Shown here one piece after another: positions 34,753 through 42,882 of a stretch of DNA of 64,000 nucleotides; the first letter of the stretch is position 1; every line of letters begins with the position of its first letter. The position numbers and the translations under genes were made by a program. The notes beneath the pieces were generated by a model. That model was not told where the DNA came from, ran no database searches, and saw only the letters and a program-made list of their open reading frames with translations. The stretch comes from Hymenobacter ginkgonis (GTDB lineage: Bacteria; Bacteroidota; Bacteroidia; Cytophagales; Hymenobacteraceae), in contig NZ_WQKZ01000002.1 in assembly GCF_009755225.1 (NCBI RefSeq), positions 558,001 through 622,000 of the forward strand. Direction: 5' to 3'.

Positions 34753-36078
34753 ATGGCAGAACATGAGCATTTAGCAACGCCGAAAGCGTTGATATTAACT
34801 GGCTTCGGCATCAACTGCGAAGAGGAAATGGCAGCGGCCTACCGGCTAGCCGGCGCCACGCCCACCATCGTGCACCTCAACGAGGTGCTGCATGGGCGGG
34901 TGAGCATTCATGACTTCGATATTCTAAATTTTCCGGGTGGCTTTTCATTTGGCGACGACCTGGGCTCGGGTGTGGTGCTGGCTAACAAGCTGCGCTACCG
35001 CCAGACCGGCGCCGACGGCCGCACGCTGCTCAGCGACATCCGCGAGTTTGTGGCGGCGGGCAAGTTCGTGCTGGGCATTTGCAACGGCTTCCAAGTGCTA
35101 GTAAAGCTGGGCTTGCTACCCAACCTGGGCGGCGACTTCCAGCCCGAGGTAACGCTGACGCATAATGCCAGTGGGCGCTACGAAAACCGCTGGGTGCGCC
35201 TGAAAGTGAACCCGCAGGCCAAAACGCCCTTCCTCAAGGGCCTGACTACATTCGAGGTGCCAGTGCGCCACGGCGAAGGCCGCCTAGTGGTGCCCGATGC
35301 GGCTACCCGCGAGCGTATCAGGGCTCTGGGCCTGAATTGCTTGACTTACGCCGGCCACGATGATTTAGAAACCGGCACCTACCCCTTTAACCCCAACGGA
35401 GCTGACTTGAACTGCGCCGGCCTGACCGATACAACGGGCCATATTTTTGGCCTGATGCCGCACCCCGAGGCGTACTTAGCCGGGTGCAACCATCCCGATT
35501 GGGGGCAGTGGAAACGGCGCGGCAAGGTTAGTGATGAGGGAGAGGGCCTGGCGATATTTCGGAATATTGTGCGGCACTTGCAGCTCCACCTCCCGGCCCC
35601 CTACCCTGCGGGAGCGGGAGGGCCTGACGTTCTTTTTGCTGCGGAGGAGGGGCGGGCGCATTATGAGCGACGGCAGCAGCGGGAAGAGGGCTCAGCTACT
35701 GCTACCGCGGACAATGTTTTCACGGCTGCTGGAGGTAAGTGGGACGCACTGAAACAGCATGGCCGCCAAATGCGCAAAGAGCCTACGCCGGCCGAGAATG
35801 AGTTGTGGCAAGCCGTACGTGGGCAGAAACTGGGCGTCGCTTTCCGCAGGCAGCATGCTATTGCTGGTTATATCGCTGATTTTGTATCGCTTCCCGCTAA
35901 GCTAATTATCGAGTTGGATGGCGGTGTCCACACCGAGCCCGCCCAGGCCGAGTATGACCAAGGTCGCACGGAAGCGCTTGCAGAGCTAGGCTACCAAGTA
36001 GTTCGTTTTACCAACGAACAAATCCTAACGCAGCTACCTAGTGTGCTGCAAAGCATCGCTTCTCATTTAAGTAAATAA
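34753..36078 (+). CDS. purQ: PurQ glutaminase fused to a DUF559 nuclease-like domain
   Basis: 441 residues from ATG 34753 (a GTG lies at 34738). Residues about 1-278 are PurQ, the glutaminase subunit that feeds ammonia to PurL: LILTGFGINCEEEM, PGGFSFGDDLGSG, nucleophile Cys110 in GKFVLGICNGFQVL, and GLMPHPEAYL. It is longer than bacterial PurQ usually is. An Ala/Gly/Glu-rich linker of about 50 residues follows. Residues about 328-441 are a DUF559 domain (MRKEPTPAENELWQAVRG, FRRQHAIAGYIADFV, LIIELDGGVH), related to Vsr and PD-(D/E)xK nucleases. The frame is open throughout. I know no metabolic reason for this fusion; an insertion is the likeliest origin. Confidence 0.92.
   Translation: MAEHEHLATPKALILTGFGINCEEEMAAAYRLAGATPTIVHLNEVLHGRVSIHDFDILNFPGGFSFGDDLGSGVVLANKLRYRQTGADGRTLLSDIREFVAAGKFVLGICNGFQVLVKLGLLPNLGGDFQPEVTLTHNASGRYENRWVRLKVNPQAKTPFLKGLTTFEVPVRHGEGRLVVPDAATRERIRALGLNCLTYAGHDDLETGTYPFNPNGADLNCAGLTDTTGHIFGLMPHPEAYLAGCNHPDWGQWKRRGKVSDEGEGLAIFRNIVRHLQLHLPAPYPAGAGGPDVLFAAEEGRAHYERRQQREEGSATATADNVFTAAGGKWDALKQHGRQMRKEPTPAENELWQAVRGQKLGVAFRRQHAIAGYIADFVSLPAKLIIELDGGVHTEPAQAEYDQGRTEALAELGYQVVRFTNEQILTQLPSVLQSIASHLSK
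35589..35621. repeat. GC-rich inverted repeat at the PurQ-DUF559 junction
   Basis: CCTCCCG (35589-35595) pairs with CGGGAGG (35615-35621) around a segment containing CCCTACCCTGCGGG. It lies at the point where PurQ homology ends, and resembles the hairpin after the gene. Confidence 0.65.
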
Positions 36079-36126
36079 CCACTAGCTAGTTACTTAATTC
36101 ACCCGTAACCACCCCATCGTAGGCCT

Positions 36127-36158
36127 CCAGCCCCGTCCCCCGCAGGGGAGGGGGCTGG
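36127..36158. repeat. GC-rich hairpin between purQ and purC
   Basis: CCAGCCCC pairs with GGGGCTGG, with an inner TCCCC/GGGGA helix, one G-G mismatch and loop CGCA. It ends 19 bases before the purC ATG and has no T tract, so it is more like a REP-type element than a terminator. It bounds the DUF559 segment on its other side. Confidence 0.8.
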
Positions 36159-36176
36159 GGGGCGGGGCCGCACCAT

Positions 36177-37523
36177 ATGAATACGCTCCCGCACTTCGCT
36201 ACCCCCCAACTCACGCTCCTGCACCGCGGCAAAGTCCGCGACAGCTACCGCATCGACGACAGCACGCGCCTCATTATAGTGTCGGACCGTCTCTCGGCCT
36301 TCGATAGTGTGCTCGAAACCGCTATTCCTCACAAAGGTGCGGTGCTTAATGGGCTGGCTAATTTCTGGTTTGAAAAAACGGCGCACATCATCCCCAACCA
36401 CGTGAAGGCGCTGATTGATGCCAATGTCATGCTGGTAAAGGAAGCACAACCTATTAAGGTAGAGATGGTTGTGCGCAACTACATTACCGGTTCGATGTTG
36501 CGCGGTTACCAGAAAGGCCAACGCACCTTTTCGGGCGTGACGGTGCCCGACGGGCTTACCAAGCACCAGCAATTCCCTACCCCCATCGTGACGCCGACCA
36601 CCAAGGAGGAGTCGGACCGCGAAATTACCCCCGAAAACCTCGTGAGCGAGGGTTGGGTGAGCCAAGAACTGTACGATAAGATGGCCGAGAAGGCGCTGGA
36701 GCTCTTCAAGGTAGGTTCCGATTTGCTGGCGTCGCAGGGCATCATCCTGGTTGATACCAAGTATGAGTTTGGCTTGCTAAACGGTGAGCTGATTCTGATT
36801 GACGAAATCCACACGCCCGACTCATCGCGCTTCTGGAGCGCCGAGGACTACGCCCGCAACCCCGAGGGGGCCGAGCAGATGGACAAGGAGTACATACGCC
36901 AATGGCTGATTGCCAACAAAGTAGAGGGCCAGTACCCCCGGGCCCTTACCCCCGAAGTAACCGCCGAGGCCACCCACCGCTACCTCGACATCTACCAGCG
37001 CATTGTGGGCCAGCCCCTGGCCACGGCCGACGAAACCGCCACCGGTGGCAACGTAGCCAACCGCTTAGTTAGCAACCTAGTAAAGGCCGGTTTGATGAAG
37101 GACGCCTGGGTGAGCATCGTGGCGGATTCGCCCGCTGACGAAAAACAAGGCCAGAAAATCCGTTCATCATTCGACGGCTACGAAGTGTTCACGCAGCTCC
37201 ACGTGAACTCAGCAGACGAAGACGATGTGATGACCGAAGTGTGGAACCGCTCCATCGAGCCCGGCGTGATTATCGCCGTAGCCGGACTTGGCGATGCCCT
37301 AGCCGCCCGCGTGAACGTGCCCGTTATCTCGTGGCAGGCCGACGCCGAGCAGACTACGAACTCATCGGCTTTCACGCCCGGCAGCGCACCTACCCTGCTG
37401 GTAGCTCATCCCGACAACGCGGTCCAGGCCGCCCTGCGCGCGCTCAATACGCTGCGCCTGCGCGAGCGTCTGCGCCACGAAATCGCGGCTGCCAAGACTA
37501 AACGGCAGGCTGCTGATGTGTAG
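36177..37523 (+). CDS. purC: SAICAR synthase with degenerate PurE-like C-terminal domain
   Basis: 448 residues. Residues about 1-300 are a full PurC (HRGKVRDSYRIDD, LIIVSDRLSAFDSVL, VVRNYITGSMLRGYQKGQ, VDTKYEFGL, LIDEIHTPDSSRFW), which ligates CAIR and aspartate. From about 305 to 430 there is a Rossmann-like segment in the style of PurE/PAICS (VSIVADSPADEKQGQKIRSS, GVIIAVAGLGDALAARVNVPVI, GSAPTLLVAHPDNAVQAALRAL). The PurE active-site signatures, an SGSxSD-type loop and an AGGAAHLPG-type loop, are absent. It is therefore probably not an active AIR carboxylase. The gene lies 98 bases after purQ with a hairpin in the gap. Confidence 0.92.
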   Translation: MNTLPHFATPQLTLLHRGKVRDSYRIDDSTRLIIVSDRLSAFDSVLETAIPHKGAVLNGLANFWFEKTAHIIPNHVKALIDANVMLVKEAQPIKVEMVVRNYITGSMLRGYQKGQRTFSGVTVPDGLTKHQQFPTPIVTPTTKEESDREITPENLVSEGWVSQELYDKMAEKALELFKVGSDLLASQGIILVDTKYEFGLLNGELILIDEIHTPDSSRFWSAEDYARNPEGAEQMDKEYIRQWLIANKVEGQYPRALTPEVTAEATHRYLDIYQRIVGQPLATADETATGGNVANRLVSNLVKAGLMKDAWVSIVADSPADEKQGQKIRSSFDGYEVFTQLHVNSADEDDVMTEVWNRSIEPGVIIAVAGLGDALAARVNVPVISWQADAEQTTNSSAFTPGSAPTLLVAHPDNAVQAALRALNTLRLRERLRHEIAAAKTKRQAADV

Positions 37524-37552
37524 TTGAAAGCACTGTAAATCTCGCTAATACA

Positions 37553-37936
37553 ATGGATGCAACGCAAGCCGAGATGCTGGTAGTCAAGTACATCGAAGCG
37601 TACAACTTCCTTAATGTGCCCGGCATGTTGGCTTGCTTGCATACTGATGTAAAGTTCGAGCACTCGACCAATGGTGACGTAACGGTGCGCCTAGATGGCA
37701 AAGCGGCTTTTGAAGCTCAGGCCACTCGGGCAGCTGCGTGGTTTATGGAGCGCAACCAGTATATAACGGCGTTTCGCTGGCAAGATGAGCAAGCAGAAGT
37801 AGACATTGATTACTTCGCCATCACAGCTACTGACTTGCCCAACGGAATAAAACCAGGTACCATACTGCAATTTTCTGGTCGCTCAGTTTTCACTTTTCGC
37901 GACGAGCTAATCGCCTTCATTCAAGATTTTAGTTAA
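37553..37936 (+). CDS. NTF2/SnoaL-like fold protein
   Basis: 127 residues from ATG 37553. The alpha-plus-beta cone fold is suggested by the N-terminal helix (AEMLVVKYIEAYNFLNVPGMLACLHTDVKFEHS), a short second helix and a four-strand run ending in VFTFRDELIAFIQDFS. This superfamily covers isomerases, dehydratases and plain ligand-binding proteins, so no reaction can be given. Its place between purC and purD, 29 and 17 bases from them, makes it part of the purine operon. Confidence 0.85.
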   Translation: MDATQAEMLVVKYIEAYNFLNVPGMLACLHTDVKFEHSTNGDVTVRLDGKAAFEAQATRAAAWFMERNQYITAFRWQDEQAEVDIDYFAITATDLPNGIKPGTILQFSGRSVFTFRDELIAFIQDFS

Positions 37937-37953
37937 AAATACTCTCTCATAAC

Positions 37954-39246
37954 GTGAGCGGCAACACGAAACAACTCGTTCTCCTCGGCGCCGGTGCCCG
38001 CGAGCACGCCCTAGCTACCAAGCTCCGTCAGGACGGTGCTACTGTGCACGTGCTGCCCGGCAACGCCGGTATTCCTGGCAGCGTGCCGGCCATCAGTGCT
38101 ACTGATTTTGCGGCTATTAAAGCATTCTGCGAAGCGCAGCAAGTGAAATTAATCGTGGTGGGCCCCGAGGCGCCGTTGGCAGCCGGGGTAGCCGACTACT
38201 TCCTCGATACGGACATCCGCGTGTTTGGCCCGCGCCGCCAGGCAGCCACGCTCGAAAGCTCGAAGGTGTGGAGCAAGGACTTTATGCGCCGCCACGGCAT
38301 TGCCACGGCCCGCGCCTGGAGCTACCGCAGCGACCGCCTGGCCGAAGCCCAAGCCAAAGTGGAGGAGCTAGCCGGGCAGGTAGTGGTAAAGTACGACGGC
38401 TTGGCGGCCGGCAAAGGTGTGTACGTGTGCAACTCGGTGGCCGAGGCCACGGCTGCCCTCACCGAGCTACGCAGCCTGCACGAAGGCTGGTTTTCAGTGC
38501 TGCTTGAAGAGAAACTGACGGGCCCCGAGGTCAGCTTGATTGGCCTCACGGATGGTGTTGAAATTCGGTTGCTGGCCCCAGCCCAGGACCACAAGCAGTT
38601 GCTAGCCAACGATGAGGGCCCCAATACTGGCGGAATGGGCGCGTACTGCCCGGTCCCTTTTCTGGATGATAACTGGCTGGCCGCTATCCGCCGCGACATC
38701 ATCGACCCTACGCTGCGCGGTCTCCAAACCGAGCCGTTTGACTTCGTGGGCTTCCTTTATTTTGGGGTGATGCTGACGCCTGATGGCCCCAAACTGCTCG
38801 AATACAATGTGCGCCTCGGCGACCCTGAAGCCGAAGTTATCCTGCCCGCGCTCGAAACCAGCTTACTGGAATTGATAACTGCCACCCTTGATGGCAACCT
38901 GGCTCAGACGCTCGTGCGCCAACGCCCCGGCGCGTTTGTGGGCCTGGTGCTGGCCTCGGGTGGCTACCCGGCGGCGGAGTTTCCGACTGGGTTCCCCATT
39001 CACGGTCTAAGCTCTCAGGGTGCTAGTACGCAAGTATTTGTGGGGGGCGTGAAAGCTGGCGCGCACCCCGGCGAACTGCTGACCAATGGCGGCCGGGTGG
39101 CGGTGCTCGTCTCGCACGGCCCCGACTTGCCCACCGCCGTGCAGCTCGCGTATGCCGAAGTTGAACTCGTGTATTTTCAGGATAAATACGTGCGCCCCGA
39201 CATTGGCCAGCGCCCTAGCCCGCAGCTAGCAACCAGTGCCTACTAG
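37954..39246 (+). CDS. purD: Phosphoribosylamine-glycine ligase
   Basis: 430 residues from a GTG start at 37954; no ATG precedes LVLLGAGAREHALA. An ATP-grasp enzyme making GAR from phosphoribosylamine, glycine and ATP. Blocks: VLPGNAGIPGS, VVGPEAPLAAGVADYF, VKYDGLAAGKGVYV, GNTGGMGAYCPVPFL-type glycine-rich segment (PNTGGMGAYC), FLYFGVMLTPDGPKLLEYNVRLGDPEAEVILP, and a C-terminal domain. Operon gene: 17 bases after the NTF2-like gene and 4 bases before the purN ATG. Confidence 0.95.
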   Translation: MSGNTKQLVLLGAGAREHALATKLRQDGATVHVLPGNAGIPGSVPAISATDFAAIKAFCEAQQVKLIVVGPEAPLAAGVADYFLDTDIRVFGPRRQAATLESSKVWSKDFMRRHGIATARAWSYRSDRLAEAQAKVEELAGQVVVKYDGLAAGKGVYVCNSVAEATAALTELRSLHEGWFSVLLEEKLTGPEVSLIGLTDGVEIRLLAPAQDHKQLLANDEGPNTGGMGAYCPVPFLDDNWLAAIRRDIIDPTLRGLQTEPFDFVGFLYFGVMLTPDGPKLLEYNVRLGDPEAEVILPALETSLLELITATLDGNLAQTLVRQRPGAFVGLVLASGGYPAAEFPTGFPIHGLSSQGASTQVFVGGVKAGAHPGELLTNGGRVAVLVSHGPDLPTAVQLAYAEVELVYFQDKYVRPDIGQRPSPQLATSAY

Positions 39247-39250
39247 CCCT

Positions 39251-39925
39251 ATGCAAAGCGAGCCGGAAGCCCAGTCGCCAGCGCCCTACCCCCTCTCGCA
39301 GCCAGGAGGGGGTAGGGCCGCGCGCCTGGCTATTTTGCTTTCGGGCCGGGGCTCCAACATGCTGGCGCTGGCCGAAGCTGTGCGCACCGGCGTGCTCCGC
39401 GGGCTGGCCGAGGTGGCTGTAGTCTTCAGCAACGACCCAGGCGCCTATGGCCTCGAAGCGGCCGCGGCGCTGGGCTTATCTACCGCCAGCCTTGCCTCGC
39501 GGGGCCGCAAGCGGGAAGAGTTTGACCGCGAAGTGGTGGGCATTTTGCAAAGCTACCGGCCCGACTACGTAGTGCTGGCGGGCTATATGCGGGTGCTGTC
39601 GCCCACGTTTGTGCGGGCCTTTGCGGGCCGCATTGTCAACATCCACCCCGCCGATACGCACCAGCACCAGGGTTTGCACGCCTATGAATGGGCGTTCGAT
39701 AACCACTTGCCAGCGACCAAAATAACGGTGCACCTCGTGGATGAAGGCCTCGACACGGGCCCAATTCTGGCGCAACGCGTTGTAAATTTGGAAGGAGCCG
39801 CTACGCTGGCCGAGGTTCAGCGCCGCGGCTTGGCCGTCGAACATGTGCTGTATGCCGAAACGCTGGCTTCGCTGATTACCACTCCCATCCTGCCTGCCCC
39901 ACCCATCCCAACTCATAATTCATAA
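39251..39925 (+). CDS. purN: Phosphoribosylglycinamide formyltransferase with N-terminal extension
   Basis: About 224 residues from ATG 39251. It transfers a formyl group from 10-formyl-THF to GAR. The domain proper begins at RLAILLSGRGSNM; the catalytic Asn and His are in IVNIHPADTHQHQG and the Asp in VDEGLDTGP. Ahead of it is a Pro/Gly-rich extension of about 25 residues (AQSPAPYPLSQPGGGRAA), encoded mostly by an inverted pair of the dispersed motif, so the extension probably arose from that repeat. GTG 39236 would overlap purD. purF follows after 21 bases. Confidence 0.93.
   Translation: MQSEPEAQSPAPYPLSQPGGGRAARLAILLSGRGSNMLALAEAVRTGVLRGLAEVAVVFSNDPGAYGLEAAAALGLSTASLASRGRKREEFDREVVGILQSYRPDYVVLAGYMRVLSPTFVRAFAGRIVNIHPADTHQHQGLHAYEWAFDNHLPATKITVHLVDEGLDTGPILAQRVVNLEGAATLAEVQRRGLAVEHVLYAETLASLITTPILPAPPIPTHNS
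39283..39318. repeat. Inverted pair of the dispersed motif inside purN
   Basis: GCCCTACCCCCTC (39283-39295) and its exact complement (39306-39318) flank a 10-base loop. The hairpin lies in the N-terminal extension of PurN, just before the conserved domain. Confidence 0.92.
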
Positions 39926-39946
39926 GCCTTAACTCCTAATTAAATT

Positions 39947-41446
39947 ATGTGTGGCATTGTAGGTTTTCACGGCCCCGAGCGCGTGGTGGGCGATATGATT
40001 ATTGGCCTCACCGCCCTTCAACATCGGGGGCAGGATGCCGCCGGCATTGCTACGTTCGACGGCGATACCTTTCACCTGCACAAGGGGCAGGGCTTGGTAA
40101 ACGACGTATTTAAGCCCAAGCACATCAAGAAGTTGCGGGGCAATACCGGCATTGGCCACGTGCGCTACACCACGCAAGGGGCCAACGATTCGGACCTAGC
40201 ACAGCCCTTCACTACAAGCTACCCCTTCGGGCTGGCGATGGTGCACAATGGCAACGTCATCAACTTCCGCGATGTGGCCAAGTTGCTGCACGAGAAGTAC
40301 CACGTGCTACCCAAGACGACCAACGACTTGGAGCTCATCATGTACACCTTCGCCTCGGAGCTGCGCGTGAAAGACTTGGACCGGATTTCGGTGGTTGATA
40401 TTTTCGATGCCGTCGAGACGACCCAGGAACTGGTGAAGGGCGCCTACGCCACCGTCACCATCATTGCTGGGCACGGCCTGCTGGCGTTTACCGACCCACT
40501 CGGCATCCGCCCCCTGGTGATGGGTAGGCGCGACACGCCCGAGGGCCCGGTCTACGCCTTTGCCTCGGAAAGCACGTGCTTCGATTACCTAGACTTTGAG
40601 TTTGTGGAGAACGTAGGGCCGGGCCAGGCCGTGTTTATCGACAATGACTACAAAGTCCACTACAAAAACCAGCAGGCTCTACCCAAAGCTTTCTGCGTAT
40701 TCGAGCAGATTTACTTCGCCCGCGAAGACTCGACTATTCATGGCCGGCTGGTGGCCCGCGAGCGCGTGCGCCTCGGTAAGATATTGGCTCGCAAGGTAGT
40801 AGATGCCGGTTTGAAGCCCGATATGGTGATTGATGTGCCGAGCAGTGGCTACTTTGCCGCTTCGGGGCTGGCCGAAGCCATTGGCGTGCCCTACCGCCGG
40901 GCCTTGGTTAAAAATAACCACATGGGCCGCTCCTTCATCGTGCCTACCCAGGCCGGCCGCGAGGACGTAGTCAAGAAGAAGCTAAACCCCATTCGGGCCT
41001 TTGTGCAAGGCAAAAAAGTGGCGGTCGTAGACGATAGCATCGTGCGCGGCACTACGTCGCGCCGCATTGTGCGGCTGTTGCGCGAGGCGGGAGCCAGCGA
41101 GGTGTACTTCATTTCGAGCGCACCGCCGCTGGTTTCGCCCTGCATCTATGGCATCGACATGGCCATGAGCACCGAGCTGATTGCGGCCAATTATACGGAA
41201 GACGAAATTTGCCGCTACATCGAGGCCGATAAAGTCATTTATCAAGACCTGAGCGATTTGCAGGACTTATTTGCCGAGGAGCGTGGCTACGGCGGCTCGT
41301 GCTTTGCCTGCTTCACGGGCAAATACCCAACGGGCGACGTAACCAAGTACTTGCGCCACATCCAGGAAGAGCGCCAGAGCCACCGCGTGCCCGAGAAAGT
41401 AGTGGCTTCGGTGAGTGCCAAGGCGCCCGCACCGACCGAGCATTAA
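39947..41446 (+). CDS. purF: Amidophosphoribosyltransferase, Fe-S type
   Basis: 499 residues. It catalyses the first committed step of purine synthesis, PRPP plus glutamine to phosphoribosylamine. Cys2 (MCGIVGF) is the glutaminase nucleophile after Met removal, with no propeptide. The phosphoribosyltransferase domain has VAVVDDSIVRGTTSRRIV. Cys residues at FCVFEQIYFAR, SPCIYGIDM and SCFACF match the four cluster ligands of Bacillus-type [4Fe-4S] PurF, so it probably carries an oxygen-sensitive cluster. The C-terminal tail is Ala/Pro-rich. An inverted repeat follows before purM. Confidence 0.95.
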   Translation: MCGIVGFHGPERVVGDMIIGLTALQHRGQDAAGIATFDGDTFHLHKGQGLVNDVFKPKHIKKLRGNTGIGHVRYTTQGANDSDLAQPFTTSYPFGLAMVHNGNVINFRDVAKLLHEKYHVLPKTTNDLELIMYTFASELRVKDLDRISVVDIFDAVETTQELVKGAYATVTIIAGHGLLAFTDPLGIRPLVMGRRDTPEGPVYAFASESTCFDYLDFEFVENVGPGQAVFIDNDYKVHYKNQQALPKAFCVFEQIYFAREDSTIHGRLVARERVRLGKILARKVVDAGLKPDMVIDVPSSGYFAASGLAEAIGVPYRRALVKNNHMGRSFIVPTQAGREDVVKKKLNPIRAFVQGKKVAVVDDSIVRGTTSRRIVRLLREAGASEVYFISSAPPLVSPCIYGIDMAMSTELIAANYTEDEICRYIEADKVIYQDLSDLQDLFAEERGYGGSCFACFTGKYPTGDVTKYLRHIQEERQSHRVPEKVVASVSAKAPAPTEH

Positions 41447-41456
41447 AGAAGCAAAC

Positions 41457-41559
41457 AACGTCAGTCAGTGCGAGCGCAGCGCAGCAATCGCACCCGACTG
41501 ATACCCGAATGATGATGTACTGATGCGATTGCTGCGCTGCGCTCGTACCGACTGACGTT
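41457..41559. repeat. Long intergenic inverted repeat (REP-like) between purF and purM
   Basis: The arms at 41457-41492 and 41524-41559 are 36 bases each with two mismatches (core CGAGCGCAGCGCAGCAATCG), and flank a 31-base centre. There is no T tract. The arms resemble the other two inverted repeats in this window in starting with CGTCA/GTCAT and containing GAAGCAATC- or CAGCAATCG-like cores. Confidence 0.88.
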
Positions 41560-41589
41560 TTCTTATCGCTTAACAGAGCGGCTATCTAC

Positions 41590-42687
41590 ATGAACAACGC
41601 CCAAACCCCCGACGCCGGCTATTCCATCGACCTCGGCAATGCCGCTTCGCGCAACGCTTACAACTGGTCGAAAAAAACCTTTGCTACCCGCACCGGCTTG
41701 CCTGGCGAGCCCGCCCGTGGCCTCGATGGTGGTTTTAGCAACGAAATCCGTTTCGGCCAGGAGCGCTTGGGCATCAGCTCCGACGGTATCGGCACCAAAA
41801 TCGAGCTGGCCGAGCGCCTCGACAAGTACGATACGCTGGGCTACGACTTGGTAGCCATGACGGCCGACGACCTCATCGCGGCTGGCTTTGTGCCCACCAA
41901 CTTGTCGAATATCATCGACGTCAATACCCTTGACTATGATGTGGTGGATGAGATGATGCGGGGCCTGCACGATGCCTGCATGTTCTCGAAAATCGCCATC
42001 ACGGGCGGCGAAATTGCTGAGCTGGGCAACCGCATTGGCGGCTACCCTGGTGCCCGCATGAACTTCAACTGGTGCTCTACGGCTATTGGCGTGCTGCACC
42101 CCAGCTTGCAGCAACCCTTGAGCGGCGCCCACGCCCAAGCCGGCGACGCGGTAGTAGCCCTGCGCTCGCCCTCGTTCCGCTCCAATGGCTACTCGCTGGC
42201 CCGCAAGACCTTGCAGCGCCTCTTCGGCGACAACTGGCACGCCCAGGCCTACGACGGCCCCGATGCCAACCAGTATCCCACCTGGGGCGACGCCCTGCTG
42301 GCGCCCTCGCTCATCTACGCGCCCGCGCTTACGGCTGTGCTCGACGCGGGCCTGCCCCTGCACGGCGCGGCCCACATTACGGGCGGCGGCGTGGCCGACA
42401 ACTTCAAGCGCGTGCTCAAAAACGGCCTCGGTGCGGTGCTCGACAACCTGTTCGCGCCCCTACCCGCCATGCAGCGCCTCTGCGAAATTGGCGGCATTGC
42501 CCCCGAAACTGCCTACCTCTACTGGAACATGGGCACCGGTATGCTGCTCCTTACCCCCCCCGAAGCTGCCGAGGCGCTGGTGCAGCAACTCGCCCAAAGC
42601 GGTTACCAGGCCCAGGTAGCGGGTTACCTCACCGCCGAGGCAGGCGTGACGCTGCGTGTGGCGGCTGGGGAGTTGAAGTACGCGTAG
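41590..42687 (+). CDS. purM: Phosphoribosylformylglycinamidine cyclo-ligase (AIR synthase)
   Basis: 365 residues from ATG 41590. It converts FGAM to AIR with ATP. Family blocks: ISSDGIGTKIELAERLDKYDTLGYDLVAMTADDLIAAG, ITGGEIAELGNRIGGY, LRSPSFRSNGYSLARKTLQRLF, LHGAAHITGGGVADNFKRVL and YLYWNMGTGMLL. It is the last gene of the purine run, after a 143-base gap holding a REP-like inverted repeat. That repeat could separate or weaken its expression relative to purF. Confidence 0.95.
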   Translation: MNNAQTPDAGYSIDLGNAASRNAYNWSKKTFATRTGLPGEPARGLDGGFSNEIRFGQERLGISSDGIGTKIELAERLDKYDTLGYDLVAMTADDLIAAGFVPTNLSNIIDVNTLDYDVVDEMMRGLHDACMFSKIAITGGEIAELGNRIGGYPGARMNFNWCSTAIGVLHPSLQQPLSGAHAQAGDAVVALRSPSFRSNGYSLARKTLQRLFGDNWHAQAYDGPDANQYPTWGDALLAPSLIYAPALTAVLDAGLPLHGAAHITGGGVADNFKRVLKNGLGAVLDNLFAPLPAMQRLCEIGGIAPETAYLYWNMGTGMLLLTPPEAAEALVQQLAQSGYQAQVAGYLTAEAGVTLRVAAGELKYA

Positions 42688-42702
42688 GTACTACAGCGGC
42701 TA

Positions 42703-42882
42703 ATGAATACCAGCCGTTCAATAAGTTTAATTGCTGCGCTAGGCTTGGTTATTTGCAGTTGTGAGCCAACAAATAGAATTGATAATCATGCTCTTCACTC
42801 CGCCACTAGCTATTCGCAATTTATAGTGGAAGCCACCATGGATAAGCAAGAGTTTTGGCGGCTTATTGAGTTTACCCGTTAA
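42703..42882 (+). CDS. Short lipoprotein-leader-like ORF ending at the DUF4240 stop
   Basis: From ATG 42703 a frame of 59 codons reads straight into the start of the DUF4240 gene and ends at its premature TAA. The first 20 residues (MNTSRSISLIAALGLVICSC) look like a lipoprotein signal with Cys18/Cys20, though the residue before Cys is not ideal. About 25 polar residues follow, then the DUF4240 N-terminus from its own ATG at 42838. It may be a remnant of a lipoprotein joined by deletion to DUF4240, or a chance frame. Confidence 0.35.
   Translation: MNTSRSISLIAALGLVICSCEPTNRIDNHALHSATSYSQFIVEATMDKQEFWRLIEFTR

Noticed and set aside
35583..35736. Frameshift joining purQ to a separate DUF559 gene
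   Set aside because: The frame is continuous with no stop and no alternative start at the expected place for a separate DUF559 gene; a true fusion or insertion explains it without invoking an error.
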